Part shown: one piece after another, positions 8,371 to 17,400 of the stretch
Layout of the letters: each line of letters begins with the position of its first letter
How positions within the stretch are numbered: position 1 is the stretch's first letter
NCBI RefSeq assembly: GCF_019511605.1
Contig: NZ_JAEUAV010000019.1
Coordinates: 62,001-126,000, forward strand
Reading direction: 5' to 3'
Length of the DNA: 64,000 bases
Source: Paraburkholderia phenoliruptrix
GTDB taxonomy: Bacteria; Pseudomonadota; Gammaproteobacteria; Burkholderiales; Burkholderiaceae
Translations under genes and position numbers: made by a program
The notes under the pieces: generated by a model
What the model saw: only the letters and a program-made list of their open reading frames with translations
Told to the model about the DNA's origin: nothing
The model's database searches: none

Positions 8371-9999
8371 ATGAAGCAAAACAATCTGTTGCGCGCCGCG
8401 CGTGTTACGACGCTCGTCGCAGCTGCAGCGGCATCGATGCTGGGCGCGAGCGTCGCGCGGGCTGAGATTCCGAACAAAACCCTGGTCTACTGCTCAGAAG
8501 GCAGCCCCGCGGGTTTCGATCCGGCCCAATACACCACGGGCACTGATTTCACGGCCAATACGTTCACCGTTTATAACCGCCTCGTCGAATTCGAACGCGG
8601 CGGCACCAAGGTCGAACCGGGCCTCGCAGAAAAGTGGGATGTCTCCGCAGACGGCAAGACGTACACGTTCCATCTGCGTCATGGCGTGAAGTTCCAGACC
8701 ACGTCGTTCTTCAAGCCCACGCGCGAATTCAACGCCGACGACGTCGTGTTCACGTTCGAGCGCATGCTCGACACGAATCAGGCGTTCCGCAAGGCTTACC
8801 CCGTGCAGTTCCCGTACTTCACGGACATGGGCCTCGACAAGCTGATCACCAAGGTCGAGAAGGTCGACCCGTACACGGTCAAGTTCACGCTGAAGGAAGT
8901 CAACGCGCCGTTCATCCAGAACATGGCGATGGAATACGCGTCGATTCTCTCCGCCGAATACGGCGACCAGTTGCTGAAGGCCGGCAAGGCCGCCGACATC
9001 AACCAGTTCCCGGTCGGCACGGGTCCGTTCATCTTCCGCAGCTATACGAAAGACGCGACCATCCGCTTCGACGGCAATCCCGATTACTGGAAGCCCAATG
9101 CGGTCAAGATCTCGAAGCTGATCTTCTCGATCACGCCGGACGCCGGCGTGCGCGTGCAGAAGCTCAAGCGCGACGAATGCCAGGTGATGAGCTATCCGCG
9201 TCCGGCCGACATCGCGCCGCTCAAGTCGGAAGCCAACATCGCCATGCCGTCGCAGCCGGGCTTCAACCTCGGCTATCTCGCGTACAACGTGTCGCACAAG
9301 CCGGTCGACAAGGTCGAAGTGCGTCAGGCGCTGGACATGGCGATCAACAAGAAGGCGATCATCGACTCGGTGTACCAGGGCGCCGGCCAGGCCGCCACGA
9401 ATCCGATGCCGCCGACCCAATGGTCGTATGACAAGAACCTGAAGAGCGCATCGTACGATCCGGAAAAGGCCAAGGCGCTGCTCGCGAAGGCTGGTTATCC
9501 GAACGGCTTTGACATCACGCTGTGGGCGATGCCGGTGCAACGCGCTTACAACCCGAACGCCCGCCTGATGGCGGAAATGATCCAGGCCGACTGGGCCAAG
9601 GTCGGCGTCAAGGCAAAAATCGTCACATACGAGTGGGGTGAGTACATCAAGCGCGCCCACGCCGGTGAAGACGACACGATGCTGATCGGCTGGACGGGCG
9701 ACAATGGCGACCCGGACAACTGGCTCGGCACGCTGCTCGGCTGCGAAGCGGTGAACGGCAACAACTTCTCGAAGTGGTGCTACAAGCCGTTCGACGACCT
9801 GATCCAGAAGGGCCGCTCGACGTCCGATCAGGGCGCGCGCACCACGGCATACACGCAGGCGCAGCAGATTTTCGCGCAGCAACTGCCGTTCTCGCCGATC
9901 GCTCACTCGACGGTCTATCAGCCTGTCAGCAAGAAGGTGGTCGACATGCGCATCGAGCCGCTCGGCTATGCCCGCTTCGACGGCGTGAGCGTCAAGTAA
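8371..9999 (+). CDS. dppA: Peptide ABC transporter substrate-binding protein (DppA-like)
   Basis: A periplasmic solute-binding protein of 542 residues, family 5. It has a clear Sec signal peptide (residues 1 to about 31, ending ASVARA). The mature start KTLVYCSEGSPAGFDPAQYTTG is typical of dipeptide-binding proteins, and the signature KWDVSADGKTYTFHLRHGVKF follows. It should capture di- or oligopeptides (DppA of other bacteria also binds haem or 5-aminolevulinate) and hand them to the permeases encoded next. GGAGG precedes the ATG. It is the first gene of the dppABCDF set. Substrate preference is inferred from gene order and overall similarity. Confidence 0.93.
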   Translation: MKQNNLLRAARVTTLVAAAAASMLGASVARAEIPNKTLVYCSEGSPAGFDPAQYTTGTDFTANTFTVYNRLVEFERGGTKVEPGLAEKWDVSADGKTYTFHLRHGVKFQTTSFFKPTREFNADDVVFTFERMLDTNQAFRKAYPVQFPYFTDMGLDKLITKVEKVDPYTVKFTLKEVNAPFIQNMAMEYASILSAEYGDQLLKAGKAADINQFPVGTGPFIFRSYTKDATIRFDGNPDYWKPNAVKISKLIFSITPDAGVRVQKLKRDECQVMSYPRPADIAPLKSEANIAMPSQPGFNLGYLAYNVSHKPVDKVEVRQALDMAINKKAIIDSVYQGAGQAATNPMPPTQWSYDKNLKSASYDPEKAKALLAKAGYPNGFDITLWAMPVQRAYNPNARLMAEMIQADWAKVGVKAKIVTYEWGEYIKRAHAGEDDTMLIGWTGDNGDPDNWLGTLLGCEAVNGNNFSKWCYKPFDDLIQKGRSTSDQGARTTAYTQAQQIFAQQLPFSPIAHSTVYQPVSKKVVDMRIEPLGYARFDGVSVK

Positions 10000-10079
10000 G
10001 GCACCCGGCCAGATGTCGGGCAAGTCGTAAAATTCGCGCAGTACGCTTTTCGCACGGTTAGAAAACTGGTCGAAATGGT

Positions 10080-10123
10080 CCGGCGACCGGGGTCACGAGC
10101 CCTCGTCGCCGGTTGCGTTTTTT
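10080..10123 (+). terminator. Intercistronic hairpin between dppA and dppB
   Basis: CCGGCGAC (10080-10087) pairs with GTCGCCGG (10105-10112), and a T-run follows at 10118-10123. It stands in the 150-bp gap after the binding-protein gene. A leaky terminator or mRNA-stabilising hairpin here would give more binding protein than permease, a common arrangement in ABC operons. Confidence 0.65.
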
Positions 10124-10149
10124 CTTCATCAAGACCATAGGGACGAACC

Positions 10150-11160
10150 ATGTTCCGCTTTGTTTTGCGCCGCATAGGCATGGTGATACCGACGTTCATC
10201 GGCATCACGATCCTTGCATTCGCGCTGATTCACCTGATACCGGGCGATCCCATCGAAGTGATGATGGGCGAGCGCGGCGTCGATCCGGCCATGCACGCCG
10301 CGGCGATGCACCGGCTGGGGCTCGACGAACCGCTGCCGCTGCAATATGTGCATTACATCGGCCGCGCGCTGCACGGCGACCTCGGCACCTCCATCATCAC
10401 CAACACCAGCGTCATGGGCGAATTCCTCGCCCGCTTTCCCGCCACCGTCGAACTGTCGATCTGCGCGATGCTGTTCGCGATGGTCGTCGGCCTGCCCGCA
10501 GGCGTATTCGCGGCGCTCAGGCGCGGCACCGCAGTGGATCACGGCGTGATGGGCACGGCGCTCACCGGTTATTCGATGCCGATCTTCTGGTGGGGCTTGA
10601 TCCTCATCATGGTGTTCTCGGTAAAGCTCGGCTGGACGCCGGTGTCGGGCCGCATTGCGGTCGAATACGACATACCGCACGTAACCGGCTTCATGCTGAT
10701 CGACGCGATGATGTCCACCGACGAAGGCGCGTTCAAATCGGCACTGAGCCATCTGATCCTGCCGGCAATCGTGCTCGGCACGATTCCGCTCGCGGTGGTC
10801 GCACGCATGACGCGCTCCTCGATGCTCGAAGTGCTGCGCGAGGACTACATCCGCACGGCTCGCGCGAAGGGTTTGTCGCCGGCCCGGGTGATCGTCGTGC
10901 ACGCGTTGCGCAATGCGTTGATTCCGGTCGTGACCGTGATCGGCCTGCAGGTCGGCACGCTGCTCGCGGGCGCGGTGCTGACCGAGACGCTGTTCTCGTG
11001 GCCCGGCATCGGCAAGTGGCTGATCGACGCAATTGGCCGTCGCGACTATCCGGTCGTGCAGGGCGGCATCCTGATGATCGCCACGCTGGTGATTGTCGTG
11101 AATCTCGTCGTCGATCTGCTGTACGGCGTGCTCAACCCGCGCATCCGCCATACGAGGTAA
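10150..11160 (+). CDS. dppB: Peptide ABC transporter permease (DppB-like)
   Basis: An integral membrane permease of 336 residues with about six transmembrane segments. The N-terminal helix (VLRRIGMVIPTFIGITIL) and HLIPGDP are the DppB/OppB signature. The EAA loop that contacts the ATPases is RTARAKGLSPARVIVVHALRN. It forms the inner-membrane channel with DppC. It sits downstream of the dppA-like gene and is followed after 8 bp by dppC. Confidence 0.94.
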   Translation: MFRFVLRRIGMVIPTFIGITILAFALIHLIPGDPIEVMMGERGVDPAMHAAAMHRLGLDEPLPLQYVHYIGRALHGDLGTSIITNTSVMGEFLARFPATVELSICAMLFAMVVGLPAGVFAALRRGTAVDHGVMGTALTGYSMPIFWWGLILIMVFSVKLGWTPVSGRIAVEYDIPHVTGFMLIDAMMSTDEGAFKSALSHLILPAIVLGTIPLAVVARMTRSSMLEVLREDYIRTARAKGLSPARVIVVHALRNALIPVVTVIGLQVGTLLAGAVLTETLFSWPGIGKWLIDAIGRRDYPVVQGGILMIATLVIVVNLVVDLLYGVLNPRIRHTR

Positions 11161-11168
11161 TCACGACC

Positions 11169-12086
11169 ATGGCAGACATACAAAACACAGTCCCCACCGC
11201 AGTCACGCCGCCGAGTGGCCGCGCTATTGCCGCCCGCGAATTCTGGGCCAATTTCTCGCGCAATCGCGGCGCGGTCGGCGCCGGCATCGTCGTCCTGCTG
11301 TTGATCGTCGTGGCGATTTTCGCGCCGCTCATCGCGCCGCACAGCCCGATCGAACAGTACCGCGACTTCGTGAAGATTCCGCCCGCATGGCTCGAAGGCG
11401 GCAACTGGAAGTTCATTCTCGGCACCGACGAAGCGGGCCGCGACATCCTCTCGCGTCTGATGTACGGCGCGCGGCTGTCGTTCTGGATCGGCTTCGTTTC
11501 GGTGGTGCTCGCGCTGATTCCGGGCATCGTGCTCGGTCTGATCGCGGCGTTCTTCGAGAAATGGGCCGACACGCCGATCATGCGGATCATGGACGTGCTG
11601 CTCGCGTTGCCTTCGCTGTTGCTCGCAGTGGCGGTCGTGGCGATCATCGGTCCGGGCCTCGTCAATACGATGCTGGCGATTGCGATCGTCGCGCTGCCGG
11701 GCTATGTGCGCCTGACGCGCGCGTCGGCGCAAGGCGAGTTGCAGAAGGAATACGTGACGGCTTCGCGCGTGGCGGGCGCCGGCACCTTGCGACTGATGTT
11801 CTCGCAAGTGCTGCCCAACTGCACGGCGCCGCTGATCGTGCAGGCCACGCTCGGTTTTTCGTCGGCAATTCTCGATGCCGCCGCGCTCGGCTTTCTCGGC
11901 CTCGGCGTGCAGCCGCCTTCGGCCGAGTGGGGCGCGATGCTGGCTTCGGCTCGCGACTACATCGACAGTGCATGGTGGATCGTCACGATGCCTGGTTTGT
12001 CCATCCTGATCTCGGTGCTCGCAATCAACCTGCTCGGCGACGGGCTGCGCGACGCACTCGATCCGAAACTCAAACGGATGGCATAA
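11169..12086 (+). CDS. dppC: Peptide ABC transporter permease (DppC-like)
   Basis: The second permease, 305 residues from the ATG at 11169. The frame is open much further upstream but that part overlaps dppB and is a shadow. The N-terminal cytoplasmic stretch is followed by a first helix (GIVVLLLIVVAIFAPLIAPHSP), the OppC/DppC motif GTDEAGRDILSRLMYGAR, and the EAA loop VTASRVAGAGTLRLMFSQVLPN. It pairs with DppB. Its stop codon abuts the ATG of the next gene with no gap, so translation is likely coupled. Confidence 0.94.
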   Translation: MADIQNTVPTAVTPPSGRAIAAREFWANFSRNRGAVGAGIVVLLLIVVAIFAPLIAPHSPIEQYRDFVKIPPAWLEGGNWKFILGTDEAGRDILSRLMYGARLSFWIGFVSVVLALIPGIVLGLIAAFFEKWADTPIMRIMDVLLALPSLLLAVAVVAIIGPGLVNTMLAIAIVALPGYVRLTRASAQGELQKEYVTASRVAGAGTLRLMFSQVLPNCTAPLIVQATLGFSSAILDAAALGFLGLGVQPPSAEWGAMLASARDYIDSAWWIVTMPGLSILISVLAINLLGDGLRDALDPKLKRMA

Positions 12087-13094
12087 ATGAGCAACAACCT
12101 ACTAACCATCCGCAACCTCGCGGTGAACTTCAACGGCTTGCCCGCTGTCGACCGTATCAATCTGGACGTTGCGCCCGGCGAAGTGCTGGGCGTCGTCGGC
12201 GAATCCGGCTCGGGCAAGAGCGTGACGATGATGGCGCTGATGGGCCTGATCGACGCGCCAGGCAAGGTCACCGCCGACGAGATTACGTTCAACGGCCGCG
12301 ACCTGCTCAAGGCATCGGCGAAGGAGCGCCGCAAGATCATCGGCAAAGACATCGCGATGGTGTTCCAGGACGCCCTTACGAGTCTGAACCCGAGCTACAC
12401 GGTGGGCTATCAGATCAAGGAAGTGCTCAAGCTGCACGAAGGTCTGCGCGGCGCCGCGCTCGACAGGCGCGCGCTCGAACTGCTCGACCAGGTCGGCATT
12501 CCGGACGCGAAGAACCGCATTGGCGCGTTTCCGCATCAAATGTCGGGTGGCATGAACCAGCGCGTGATGATCGCCATGGCGATTGCCTGCAATCCCAAGC
12601 TGCTGATCGCCGACGAGCCGACCACGGCGCTCGACGTGACGATCCAGGCGCAGATCATGGAACTGCTAATGCGCTTGCAGAAGGAGCGCGGCATGGCGCT
12701 CGTGCTGATCTCGCACGACCTCGCGGTGGTGTCCGAGGTCGCGCAGCGCGTCGCGGTCATGTACGCTGGCGAAGTGATCGAAACCAACAAGGTGCCGGAC
12801 ATTTTCGCCGCGCCTCATCATCCGTACACGGAAGCGCTGCTGGCGGCGATTCCCGAGCACAACGTGGGCGCCGTACGGCTCGCCGCGCTGCCGGGCATGG
12901 TGCCGGGGCGTGACGACCGTCCCCGGGGCTGTCTGTTTGCGCCGCGCTGCAAGTACATGGTCGATGACTGCAACAAGGGACGCCCCGCGCTCGCCCCCGT
13001 GCCGGGCCATGCCGAAGTGGCGCGCGTGCGCTGCATCAAACCCCTGAACGTCGCCGGCGACGCGAACGTTCACACCCATGGAGGCGCACGATGA
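12087..13094 (+). CDS. dppD: Peptide ABC transporter ATP-binding protein (DppD-like)
   Basis: An ATPase subunit of 335 residues. The Walker A motif GESGSGKS starts at about residue 38. The signature MSGGMNQRVMIAMAIACNPK and Walker B LLIADEPTTALDV follow, then the switch histidine in LISHDLAVVSEVA. The C-terminal oligopeptide-transporter domain contains the cysteine-bearing stretch RGCLFAPRCKYMVDDC, which in this family can carry an Fe-S cluster. It starts directly after dppC and overlaps dppF by 4 bp (ATGA). Confidence 0.95.
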   Translation: MSNNLLTIRNLAVNFNGLPAVDRINLDVAPGEVLGVVGESGSGKSVTMMALMGLIDAPGKVTADEITFNGRDLLKASAKERRKIIGKDIAMVFQDALTSLNPSYTVGYQIKEVLKLHEGLRGAALDRRALELLDQVGIPDAKNRIGAFPHQMSGGMNQRVMIAMAIACNPKLLIADEPTTALDVTIQAQIMELLMRLQKERGMALVLISHDLAVVSEVAQRVAVMYAGEVIETNKVPDIFAAPHHPYTEALLAAIPEHNVGAVRLAALPGMVPGRDDRPRGCLFAPRCKYMVDDCNKGRPALAPVPGHAEVARVRCIKPLNVAGDANVHTHGGAR

Positions 13095-14110
13095 ACGCAG
13101 TACCCGAAACGCGGCGCCAGTCGGACCATGCGGGCGACCACGTGCTGGTCGCCGACAAGCTCGCGCGCTACTACACGGTCAAACGCGGCATGTTTGCCAC
13201 TGGCACGGTCAAGGCGCTGAACGGCGTGTCGTTTGCGCTGGAACGCGGCAAGACGCTTGCTGTGGTCGGCGAGTCCGGCTGCGGCAAATCGACGCTCGCG
13301 CGTCAGCTCACCATGATCGAATCGCCCAGTGCTGGCCGTCTGTTGATCGACGGTGAAGACGTGGCCGGCGCCGATCACGCGAAGATAGCCGCGCTGCGGC
13401 GGCGCGTGCAGATGGTGTTTCAGAACCCGTTTGCGTCGCTCAATCCGCGCAAGACCGTCGAACAGACGCTCGGCGAACCGCTCGCCATCAACACGCAATT
13501 GAGCGCCACGGAACGCGCCGAACGCATCGCGCAGATGATGCGCACAGTGGGTCTGCGTCCGGAACACGCGAAGCGCTATCCGCATATGTTCTCGGGCGGC
13601 CAGCGTCAGCGTGTGGCGATTGCGCGCGCGATGATTCTGGATCCGCAGATTGTCGTTGCGGACGAGCCCGTGTCGGCGCTCGACGTGTCGATCCAGGCGC
13701 AGATTCTGAATCTGTTCATGGATCTGCAGCAGCAGTTCAAAACGAGCTACGTGTTCATCTCGCACAATCTGTCAGTAGTCGAGCATATTGCTGACGACGT
13801 GATGGTGATGTACTTCGGCGGCGTGGCGGAACTCGGCGACAAGAAGCGGATTTTCTCCAAGCCGCGGCATCCGTACACGCGTGCGCTGATGTCGGCGACG
13901 CCGTCCATCTTCGAAGCGGATCGCACCATCAAGATCAAGCTGCAAGGTGAAATGCCCTCACCGCTGAATCCGCCGTCGGGTTGCACGTTCCATCAGCGCT
14001 GCCCGTATGTGATCGACCGCTGCCGCAGCGAGGAGCCGAAGCTGCGCGAAGTGGATGGCCGTCAGGTGTCGTGTCACCGCGCCGAGGAGGTGGGGGACGT
14101 GGATGCCTGA
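13091..14110 (+). CDS. dppF: Peptide ABC transporter ATP-binding protein (DppF-like)
   Basis: The second ATPase subunit, 339 residues. Walker A GESGCGKS starts at about residue 60, followed by FQNPFASLNPRKTV, signature FSGGQRQRVAIARAMILDPQ, Walker B VVADEPVSALDV and HNLSVVEHIA. The C-terminal cysteine stretch (SGCTFHQRCPYVIDRC) matches that of DppD. With DppD it forms the asymmetric ATPase pair of the importer. Its start overlaps the dppD stop by 4 bp, and its own stop overlaps the proposed start of the TraB/GumN gene. Confidence 0.95.
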   Translation: MNAVPETRRQSDHAGDHVLVADKLARYYTVKRGMFATGTVKALNGVSFALERGKTLAVVGESGCGKSTLARQLTMIESPSAGRLLIDGEDVAGADHAKIAALRRRVQMVFQNPFASLNPRKTVEQTLGEPLAINTQLSATERAERIAQMMRTVGLRPEHAKRYPHMFSGGQRQRVAIARAMILDPQIVVADEPVSALDVSIQAQILNLFMDLQQQFKTSYVFISHNLSVVEHIADDVMVMYFGGVAELGDKKRIFSKPRHPYTRALMSATPSIFEADRTIKIKLQGEMPSPLNPPSGCTFHQRCPYVIDRCRSEEPKLREVDGRQVSCHRAEEVGDVDA

Positions 14111-15266
14111 TGCGCTGGCGGCGCGTCGTCCTGCGCGCCGCTCGCGTGAAGGCGGCCACCGCGCTGCCTTCATGCGACGCTTGCGGGCGCGTGCACTGAA
14201 CGGTGCCGCGCTCGTGGGCGTTCTTTGTTGCTGTGCCGTGCTGCCCGACACCGCCGCTGCGGCCGGCGCGTCGGCCAATACCGCCGCGGCATCCACCGAC
14301 GCGAACGCCAAAGGCGCGCGCCCGACGGTGCCGTTGCCGCATTCGCCGCCACAGCCGCGCGCCGCGCTGCCCGGCTTCAATCCGCCACCCGCCACGCCGG
14401 GCACGACCGCGAGCGGTCCGGTGCGCCTGCAACCGGCGCGCATGCCGTTTTATGTCGCAACGCGCGGCAATACCACCGTTTACGTGCTCGGCACGCTGCA
14501 TGTGGGCGATCCTGCCGACTATCCGGTGGCCCAGCCGTTTCGTCCGCCGATCATGGGCGCGCTGGCCGCCTCGCCCACGCTTGCGCTGGAACTCTCGCCC
14601 GACGAACTGCTGGTCTCGCAAGACGACGTCTCGAAGTACGGCGTATGCCGGCGCGACTGTCTTCCTGGCTTGTTGCCCGAGCCGCTGTGGCGCAAGCTCG
14701 CGTTGCGTCTGCGCGGCAACCCCGCGGCGCTGGATGAAATCAAGAAAATGCGGCCGTGGCTCGCCTCGCTGCTGGTGGAAACCTACGATTCGCTAAGCGC
14801 GGGTTTGCAGACCGAATACGGCACGGAAGCACAATTGCAGAATGTCTATCTGCGCACGCGAGGCAAGATTGTCGGCCTGGAAACGTTGCCGCAGCAGATG
14901 CGCGCGTTCACCGGCCTCACGCTCGCGCAGCAACGCGAAATGCTCGCGCAGGACCTCGTGCAGACGCCGGCGCAGAATGTCGAAGACGTACGCACGTTGC
15001 ACCGCCTGTGGCGCGTGGGCGATGCGGATGCCATCGCCGCGTGGGAAGCCGCAAAAGGAGAAAAGCTGGCGCGCGACAAGCGGGTTTCAAATTCGATCGA
15101 CGAAAGAATCATTTATGCGCGCAACCGGCGCTTCGTCTCGCGAATGCTGCAGATCGCCGCGCCCAACAAGCCCGTGTTCGTGGCGATTGGCGCGTTGCAT
15201 CTTGGCGGACGCAAGGGCGTGCTGCAGTTGCTGCGCCAGCACGGCTTCGTGGTCGAGGCGGGATGA
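14103..15266 (+). CDS. TraB/GumN family protein, translationally linked to the dpp-like operon
   Basis: A 387-residue protein from the ATG at 14103, which overlaps the dppF stop by 8 bp and has GAGGAGG at 14084-14090. An internal ATG at 14172 would start directly at a signal peptide-like segment (RALNGAALVGVLCCCAVL, then TAAAAGA) and is an alternative. The TraB/GumN/Tiki fold is indicated by two GX2H motifs, GTLH (Gly130-His133) and GALH (Gly363-His366), which in the Tiki branch are metal-protease residues. It should be exported to the periplasm. Its exact role is unknown; the operon position suggests a link with peptide uptake or processing. Confidence 0.83.
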   Translation: MPDALAARRPARRSREGGHRAAFMRRLRARALNGAALVGVLCCCAVLPDTAAAAGASANTAAASTDANAKGARPTVPLPHSPPQPRAALPGFNPPPATPGTTASGPVRLQPARMPFYVATRGNTTVYVLGTLHVGDPADYPVAQPFRPPIMGALAASPTLALELSPDELLVSQDDVSKYGVCRRDCLPGLLPEPLWRKLALRLRGNPAALDEIKKMRPWLASLLVETYDSLSAGLQTEYGTEAQLQNVYLRTRGKIVGLETLPQQMRAFTGLTLAQQREMLAQDLVQTPAQNVEDVRTLHRLWRVGDADAIAAWEAAKGEKLARDKRVSNSIDERIIYARNRRFVSRMLQIAAPNKPVFVAIGALHLGGRKGVLQLLRQHGFVVEAG

Positions 15267-15377
15267 CAGGAGGCGAGGGCAGCGGCACTGGCGCGAAGAA
15301 ACAGAATCAGAATCGAATCAGACTGCAGCGGCGAATACTGGCTGGCCCAGCTCATCCTACTGCGCCAGCGCGCTTGC

Positions 15378-17186
15378 TCAAACTTGCTCCAGACCTCCCA
15401 ACGCTTGTACTACCTCGCTCACCAGCCCTGACCACTCCCCCAACACCTGTTGCCTGAAGAGGCGCATTCCCGGGTACCACGGCGAGTCGCTGCGTGCTTG
15501 CAGCCAGCGCCAGTCGGAATTGGCCGGCAGCAGCAGCCACACCGGTTTGCCGAGCGCACCGGCCAGATGGGCGACGGCGGTATCGACGGCAATCACCAGG
15601 TCCAGGTTCATGACGAGCGCTGCGGTGTCATCGAAGTCGTGCAGTTCGCCGCTGAAGTCATGCTCGCGCAACGCCTGCGGCGCGTCGGCCAGTTGCGCAT
15701 GTGCCGGGCCTTTTTGCAACGCATACCAACTGACGTTCGCAGCACCGGCAAGCGGATGCAGGTCGGCAAGCGCCATCGACCGGTAGCGGTCGTTGCCGAA
15801 CGTGGGGCTGCCCGCCCACACGAGGCCGACCCTGCGCCTCGCGTTGCCGCCTGTGTGCAGCTTCTTTCGCCAGGCTTCGACCTTCGCGGTGTCCGCAAAC
15901 AGATACGGCAGTTCCGCCGGAATGGTGGCGAGTTCCGTACCGACGCATGACGGCACGCTCATCATCGGCACCCAGAAGTCGTATTGCGCGGCCGGCTTGC
16001 CGGCGAACGCGCGGCGCACGCCGGGCACGCGCTGCGCAAGACGCAGCAACGGCTCGCGCACGCACACGTCCACGGTCGCGCCGCGTTCGTGCAGCACGCG
16101 TGCGTAGCGCAGAAACTGAAAGTGGTCGCCGAAGCCCTGTTCGCCGACTATCAGCAAGCGGCGGCCTTCGAGCGGCTCGCCATGCCATTCGGCTACGCCG
16201 GGCACCGCGAGCGCCTCGTAATCGCTCTTGCGCCAGCGCCGCGCAAACTCCGCCCAGCCCTGGCGGTAATCGCCCTGCTTGAGGAGCAGCCATGCCAGGT
16301 TCTGATGCGCGTCGGCGTAGTTCGGATCTTGCGCCAGTGCCTCGCGATAGAACCTCTCTTCTTCGGCTAGCCGTCCCTGTGCGCCGAGCGCGCCGCCCAT
16401 GCACACCAGGTTGGTCGGATTCGGCTTGAGTTCAACCGCGCGCCGGTAGTGCGCCTCGGCGCCCGCATAGTCGCCGCGCTTGCCGATCGCGCTGCCGAGG
16501 TTGACGTGCGCCTCGGCATAGTCGGGCCGCAGCGCTAGCGCGCGCTCGAAGCTGGCGACCGCAGCCTCATGTTCGCCGCGAGCGTTATGCGCATTGCCCG
16601 CGTTGAAGTGCGCTTCGGCCGAAGCCGGGTCGAGTTGCAGCGCGTTGCGATAACAGGCGAGCGCTTCGGCGAAACGGCCGAGCTTGCCGAGCGCGGTGCC
16701 GAGGTTCAGATGCGCGTCGACGAGTGCGGGGTTCGACGCGATCGCGAGCCGATACTGCTCGACCGCTTCATTGAACGCGCCTTGCGCCTGCAAGGCCACG
16801 CCGAAATTGTTGCGCGCATCGGCGAAATTGGGCTGTAGCTGCAACGCCTGGTCGTAACAGATGGTGGCTTCGTCCAGACGCCCGAGCGCGGCCGCGGCAA
16901 GGCCGCGATTGCTCCAGCACGCCGCGTCCTGACGGTCGTGCTTGAGCGCCTGGCTCATGAGGATGGCGGCCGCTTCGTGCTGTCCGCGCTGATAATGCAG
17001 TACGCCGAAGTAATGCAAGGCGCGGGTGTTGGCGGGGTCCAGCGCGAGGATTTCACGGTAGATGGAGTCGGCCGTGTCGAAGCGGCCGGCCTCATGCGCG
17101 TGGAGCGCGGCCTCGACGAGCGACGCGACGTTGGGCGACGGTGGCGGCGCGGTGCGCCCGCCGGGACGCTGTGATTGACGTTCCAT
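15378..17186 (-). CDS. TPR-repeat protein with C-terminal glycosyltransferase-9-like domain
   Basis: A 602-residue protein. Residues ~20-330 are about nine or ten tetratricopeptide repeats, recognisable from recurrent units such as ALHYFGVLHYQRGQHEAA and AEAHFNAGNAHNARGEHEAA. The C-terminal ~250 residues resemble the GT9/heptosyltransferase-like domain often fused to TPRs (RRVGLVWAGSPTFGNDRYRS and the nucleotide-sugar-site motif DTAVAHLAGALGKPVWLLLP). It may modify a protein or glycan, or be a scaffold; the family is poorly characterised. The ATG at 17186 has AGGA a few bases upstream. It converges with the TraB/GumN gene and stands alone. Confidence 0.85.
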   Translation of the reverse strand: MERQSQRPGGRTAPPPSPNVASLVEAALHAHEAGRFDTADSIYREILALDPANTRALHYFGVLHYQRGQHEAAAILMSQALKHDRQDAACWSNRGLAAAALGRLDEATICYDQALQLQPNFADARNNFGVALQAQGAFNEAVEQYRLAIASNPALVDAHLNLGTALGKLGRFAEALACYRNALQLDPASAEAHFNAGNAHNARGEHEAAVASFERALALRPDYAEAHVNLGSAIGKRGDYAGAEAHYRRAVELKPNPTNLVCMGGALGAQGRLAEEERFYREALAQDPNYADAHQNLAWLLLKQGDYRQGWAEFARRWRKSDYEALAVPGVAEWHGEPLEGRRLLIVGEQGFGDHFQFLRYARVLHERGATVDVCVREPLLRLAQRVPGVRRAFAGKPAAQYDFWVPMMSVPSCVGTELATIPAELPYLFADTAKVEAWRKKLHTGGNARRRVGLVWAGSPTFGNDRYRSMALADLHPLAGAANVSWYALQKGPAHAQLADAPQALREHDFSGELHDFDDTAALVMNLDLVIAVDTAVAHLAGALGKPVWLLLPANSDWRWLQARSDSPWYPGMRLFRQQVLGEWSGLVSEVVQALGGLEQV

Positions 17187-17338
17187 GGAGTCCTGCAGGA
17201 AGAATCACGGCGGCGCGCGTTGCACGCGCCCGCGCGTGTGAATGGGAGATCGTCCAGCATCTTATGGTCGGTCTCATGGGCCGACGTTCGGATGCATCCC
17301 ATTTCCGTTGCAGGCTTTTCCGGTTCGAGGGACTTCGA

Positions 17339-17371
17339 CGATGTGCCGCGGAAACGTCGCGCGGCACATCG
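17339..17371 (-). terminator. Hairpin downstream of the DUF979 gene
   Basis: CGATGTGCCGCG (17339-17350) and CGCGGCACATCG (17360-17371) form perfect 12-bp arms with a 9-nt loop, about 30 bp past the stop of the minus-strand DUF979 gene. There is no T-run, so it may be a processing or Rho-linked 3' end rather than an intrinsic terminator. Confidence 0.45.
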
Positions 17372-17400
17372 GAAACTACTGATTTTCCTCGCGCGACGTC

